DNA of 43,545 bases, from positions 1-43,545 of the forward strand of contig JBFWVD010000046.1 in assembly GCA_050246915.1 (NCBI GenBank), in the 5' to 3' direction. Positions 41,025 to 43,545 of this stretch are shown here, piece after piece. Under the pieces are notes generated by a model. That model had not been told where the DNA came from. It made no database searches and saw only the letters and a list, made by a program, of their open reading frames with translations. The stretch's first letter is position 1; each line of letters starts with the position of its first letter. A program made the position numbers and the translations under genes. Source of the DNA: JBFWVD01 sp050246915. GTDB lineage: Bacteria > Actinomycetota > Acidimicrobiia > Acidimicrobiales > Ilumatobacteraceae.

Positions 41025-41798
41025 ATGGCGTATCGCCTGCCGAAAGAGTTGCTGGTCGAAGAGGACGGGCCGGTGCGCATCGTGAAGTTGAACAACCCGG
41101 ACATGCTCAACGCGTTCACCGACGATCTCCACGAGGGCCTGGTCGACATCTGGAAGCAACTCGATCGTGACCAGGGTTGCAAGGCCGTCGTGCTGACCGG
41201 TGTTGGGCGCGCCTTCTCCGCCGGCGGCAACATCCCTGGCTTCATCAAGAGCTACGAGGATCCCGAGCATCGCCGCATGGGCCTGCGCATGGCCCGCGAT
41301 CTGGTCGACGAGATGCTCAACTTCCGCAAGCCGGTGGTAGCGGCGGTGAACGGTCCGGCCGTGGGCCTCGGAGCCAGCGTCGCGGTGCTGTGCGACATCG
41401 TGTTCGTGTCCGAATCAGCGTTCATGGCCGACCCACACGTGGCCATCGGGCTCGTGGCCGGTGACGGCGGCGCCATGTCGTGGCCGTTCATGATGTCGAT
41501 CCTGAAGGCCAAGGAGTTTCTCTTCACCGGAGATCGCATCTCTCCCGAGGACTGCGTGAAGCTCGGCATCGCCAACCACACCAGCGCTCCGGACAAGGTC
41601 CTCGACGACGCGCTGGCCTTCGCCCATCGATTGGCCGGACTGCCGCATCAGTCCCTGCAGGAAACCAAGCGCGCCATCAACATCCACCTGCAGCGCGCCG
41701 CCGACGCGATCTTGCCGTTCGCGTTGACGGCCGAGGGCGATTCGTTCACCACCGACGACATCCGCAAGACCATCGAGAAGTTCACGGCCAAGAAGTGA
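41025..41798 (+). CDS. enoyl-CoA hydratase/isomerase family protein
   Basis: The 257-aa crotonase-fold protein has GVGRAFSAGGNIPGF (oxyanion-hole loop) and NGPAVGLGASVAVLCDI. Compared with classical hydratase, the first catalytic glutamate position is kept (SESAF), but the second (PEI in the classical enzyme) reads PHV, so true hydratase activity is doubtful and another crotonase reaction is possible. GGGGAGGA stands about 6 nt before ATG 41025. The next crotonase gene starts by a 4-bp GTGA overlap. The substrate is not evident. Confidence 0.92.
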   Translation: MAYRLPKELLVEEDGPVRIVKLNNPDMLNAFTDDLHEGLVDIWKQLDRDQGCKAVVLTGVGRAFSAGGNIPGFIKSYEDPEHRRMGLRMARDLVDEMLNFRKPVVAAVNGPAVGLGASVAVLCDIVFVSESAFMADPHVAIGLVAGDGGAMSWPFMMSILKAKEFLFTGDRISPEDCVKLGIANHTSAPDKVLDDALAFAHRLAGLPHQSLQETKRAINIHLQRAADAILPFALTAEGDSFTTDDIRKTIEKFTAKK

Positions 41799-42580
41799 CG
41801 GTCGCTGTCGAGATCGAAGACAAGGTTGCCATCGTCACCGTCGACAACCCTCCGGTCAATGCGTACAAGACGCAGACCTTCGCCGACCTCACCGCCATCT
41901 TCCGATCGTTCGCCACACGACGTGACGTGAACGCGGCGATCCTCACCGCATCGGGTGAGCGCACCTTCTGCGGTGGCGTCGATCTGGCCGATTCGGCCAA
42001 GCGACTCTCCGGCGGCGACGGTGACACTGCGCCGAACGATCAACTCGACCCGGGCCTGCTGGTCCGCGAGACGTTCTGGGCGGTGCTCGATTGCGCAGTG
42101 CCGGTGATCGGTGCCATCAACGGTGCAGCCGTTGGTGCGGGCGTGGCGATCGCGTCGTGCTGCGACATCTTGGTGTGCTCCACCAAGGCCCGCTTCGCTC
42201 TCACCGAGGTGAACGCCGGCGTGCTCGGCGGGGGTCGCCACATGCAGCGCCTCGTGGGCACCTACAAGACGCGGTGGATGTTCTACACCGGCGAATTCGT
42301 TCCAGCCGAGGAGTTCCATCGTCTCGGATCGGTCGAGCAGGTCGTCGCCCCTGAGGAGTTGCTCCCCACGGCGAAGGCACTCGCTGCCAAGATCGCGGCC
42401 AAGAGCCCCATCGGCATCCGGCTGGCCAAGGAGTCGCTGAACCGGGTCGAAGAGATGGAACTCAAGCCCGGCTACCGCACCGAGCAGGACTACACCAACC
42501 GCATGCGGACGTTTGCCGACGCGGCCGAGGCGCGCAACGCCTACCTCGAGAAGCGGACACCCAACTGGGCCTGGAAGTGA
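41795..42580 (+). CDS. enoyl-CoA hydratase/isomerase family protein
   Basis: The 261-aa crotonase-fold protein has ASGERTFCGGVDLAD (oxyanion loop) and NGAAVGAGVAIASCCDI. Here the second catalytic glutamate is kept (TEV), while the first position reads STKAR without glutamate, the reverse of its neighbour. GTG 41795 overlaps the previous stop by 4 bp, so the two are co-translated. They could form a mixed complex or act in successive steps. A strong palindrome 12 nt after its stop should end the transcript. Confidence 0.9.
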   Translation: MTVAVEIEDKVAIVTVDNPPVNAYKTQTFADLTAIFRSFATRRDVNAAILTASGERTFCGGVDLADSAKRLSGGDGDTAPNDQLDPGLLVRETFWAVLDCAVPVIGAINGAAVGAGVAIASCCDILVCSTKARFALTEVNAGVLGGGRHMQRLVGTYKTRWMFYTGEFVPAEEFHRLGSVEQVVAPEELLPTAKALAAKIAAKSPIGIRLAKESLNRVEEMELKPGYRTEQDYTNRMRTFADAAEARNAYLEKRTPNWAWK

Positions 42581-42591
42581 CGTGAACGCGG

Positions 42592-42623
42592 ATGGGGTCA
42601 GACCCGTGTAGGTCTGACCCCAT
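42592..42623. terminator. bidirectional palindrome, terminator-like (GGGGTCAGACC type)
   Basis: ATGGGGTCAGACC and GGTCTGACCCCAT form a perfect 13-bp stem with a 6-nt loop between the convergent crotonase and Hsp20 genes. The GGGGTCAGACC core is, to my knowledge, a recurring intergenic palindrome in many genomes, so it may also be a REP-like repeat. Confidence 0.7.
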
Positions 42624-42638
42624 CGCGATTCGCCGCGG

Positions 42639-43124
42639 CTACGAGACCAGCACCTTGCGGGTGGGCTCGGGCTTGGCCTTCGGCAGCTTCACCGTGAGCT
42701 CACCTTTGTCGAGCGTTGCCTCGACCTGGTCGGTGTTCACGTCAGCCGGGAGTCGCACCTCGTAGCGGAACGTTCCGGTCACCCGCGTCTTGCGACGCAG
42801 CACACCCTCACGCTCCTTCTCCTTGCGCTCCCCCGACACCACCAACGTCCGGTCCTCGACCTCGACGTTGATGTCGTCCTTGTCGACGCCGGCGAGGTCG
42901 ATGTCGACCACCCACGCATCCGCGGTCTCCTCGAGATCGGCCATCGGGAGGAACTCGTCCATCCCCATGTCCCTTCTCATCATCGAGGTGGGCGACGTCA
43001 TCGGGGTGAGCGTCGGCCATCCGCCGAACAGATCGTCGAAGCGCTGACTCATCGAGCGCAGCTCGGCCATCGGATCCCACGTCCTTCTCACCGGTGTGTT
43101 GCTGGTTGTTTCGAGGTTTGCCAT
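42639..43124 (-). CDS. Hsp20/alpha-crystallin small heat shock protein
   Basis: The 161-aa chaperone has an N-terminal arm (WDPMAELRSMSQRFDDLF), an alpha-crystallin domain from about 58 to 150 (LPMADLEETADAWVVDIDLAGV ... GELTVKLPKA), and a short C-terminal extension. AAAGGAG precedes ATG 43124. A TGTGGGG / CCCCACA inverted repeat lies about 45-65 nt upstream. Such proteins hold unfolding proteins in large oligomers in the cytoplasm. Confidence 0.95.
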   Translation of the reverse strand: MANLETTSNTPVRRTWDPMAELRSMSQRFDDLFGGWPTLTPMTSPTSMMRRDMGMDEFLPMADLEETADAWVVDIDLAGVDKDDINVEVEDRTLVVSGERKEKEREGVLRRKTRVTGTFRYEVRLPADVNTDQVEATLDKGELTVKLPKAKPEPTRKVLVS

Positions 43125-43167
43125 GACCTGCTCCTTTCACTGCTTGTGGCTCAATCACCGCATTTCC

Positions 43168-43189
43168 TGTGGGGGCCTGTCGCCCCACA
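43168..43189. promoter_or_regulatory. 7-bp inverted repeat upstream of hsp20
   Basis: TGTGGGG and CCCCACA are separated by 8 nt, about 45-65 nt before the Hsp20 start. It could be an operator or a leader hairpin. No clear HAIR (HspR) site is visible in 43125-43276. Confidence 0.35.
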
Positions 43190-43276
43190 CCGCGATCGTC
43201 CTCCTCGGCGGCGAAGATGACAAGAGTCCTTGCGCCACATGGTTCCCACACGACCACTGAGGGGCTCGCTGCTCGC

Positions 43277-43545
43277 TCAGGTGGCGACCGGAGCAGGAGC
43301 GGACACCGTTCGCTGCGCCAGGACGATGCCGGCCAGAGCGACGAGCACCACCACTCCGGCCACCATCTGGACCGGCCTCAAGCTCTGGTCGTAGAAGACC
43401 CGCGCCCCGATCATCGACACGACCGGGGCTCCGAGGTTGAGCAGCGAGGTCGTCGTGACGTCGAGGAACTTCTGCGCCCAGGTCATCAACCCGTGCCCCA
43501 TCAGCCCGGGCCCGACGATCAACGCGAAGATCAAAAGCCAGTCCG
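43277..43545 (-). CDS. EamA/DMT-family transporter, 3' part only
   Basis: About 89 codons are visible; the 5' part lies beyond the window edge. The frame shows the last three to four membrane helices, with GPGLMGHGLMTWAQKFLDVTTTSLLNLGAPVVSMIGA, the typical second half of an EamA domain, and a closing QMVAGVVVLVALAGIVLAQR. Members export amino acids or other small metabolites; the substrate cannot be told. Confidence 0.82.
   Translation of the reverse strand, partial: DWLLIFALIVGPGLMGHGLMTWAQKFLDVTTTSLLNLGAPVVSMIGARVFYDQSLRPVQMVAGVVVLVALAGIVLAQRTVSAPAPVAT

Noticed and set aside
1..43545. CRISPR arrays, rRNA genes, insertion sequences
   Set aside because: No regularly spaced repeats of CRISPR type, no rRNA sequence and no transposase gene were seen on either strand.

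Overview
This is a GC-rich actinobacterial window, probably from the class Acidimicrobiia. That placement is inferred from gene content and codon use, not from a marker gene. It is mostly an accessory region: a conjugative, tRNA-integrated element plus a cell-envelope regulation and transport region. Ordinary chromosome follows on the right.

Left part (about 0.1-18.8 kb). Seven tightly spaced or overlapping minus-strand genes (6777 down to 191) encode a DUF347 membrane protein, a response regulator, a sensor kinase, a flippase-like (UPF0104) protein, a polytopic glycosyltransferase-like protein, undecaprenyl-diphosphatase UppP and a PAP2 phosphatase. They look like one operon for polyprenyl-lipid recycling with its own two-component system. 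A paralogous regulator/kinase pair diverges from it at 7.0 kb. A third pair (9.65-11.7 kb) has a small secreted protein behind it, separated by an array of 11-bp repeats typical of OmpR-family binding sites. An ABC-2 exporter with a lipoprotein follows. Then come two paralogous membrane-anchored M15 peptidases, with a second small secreted protein and a short unknown gene between them.

Middle part (18.9-36.9 kb). This is an integrative conjugative element. It carries a lysozyme/M23 wall hydrolase, then a translationally coupled type IV secretion operon: VirB2-like pilin, VirB8-like, VirB6-like, SCO6880-like, VirB4 ATPase and VirD4/TraG coupling ATPase. Next are a SprT-like protein fused to a relaxase-derived segment, a prim-pol protein and a small HTH protein. 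A minus-strand mobilization operon (unknown, degenerate ParA/CpaE-like, MobF relaxase) follows. An excisionase and a tyrosine integrase end the element next to tRNA-Gly(GCC). The matching left attachment repeat was not found, so the element may reach beyond the window or end within the left part. Two families of short conserved sequences link its operons: a 32-bp bipartite motif before three transfer-related transcription units, and TTCAACATGAG operators before the small HTH gene and the mobilization operon.

Right part (37.1-43.5 kb). This is probable host chromosome: a MacB/LolCDE-type ABC transporter (one ATPase, two permeases), a FadR-type regulator divergent from two coupled crotonase genes, a bidirectional terminator-like palindrome, an Hsp20 chaperone and the 3' part of an EamA/DMT transporter cut by the window edge.
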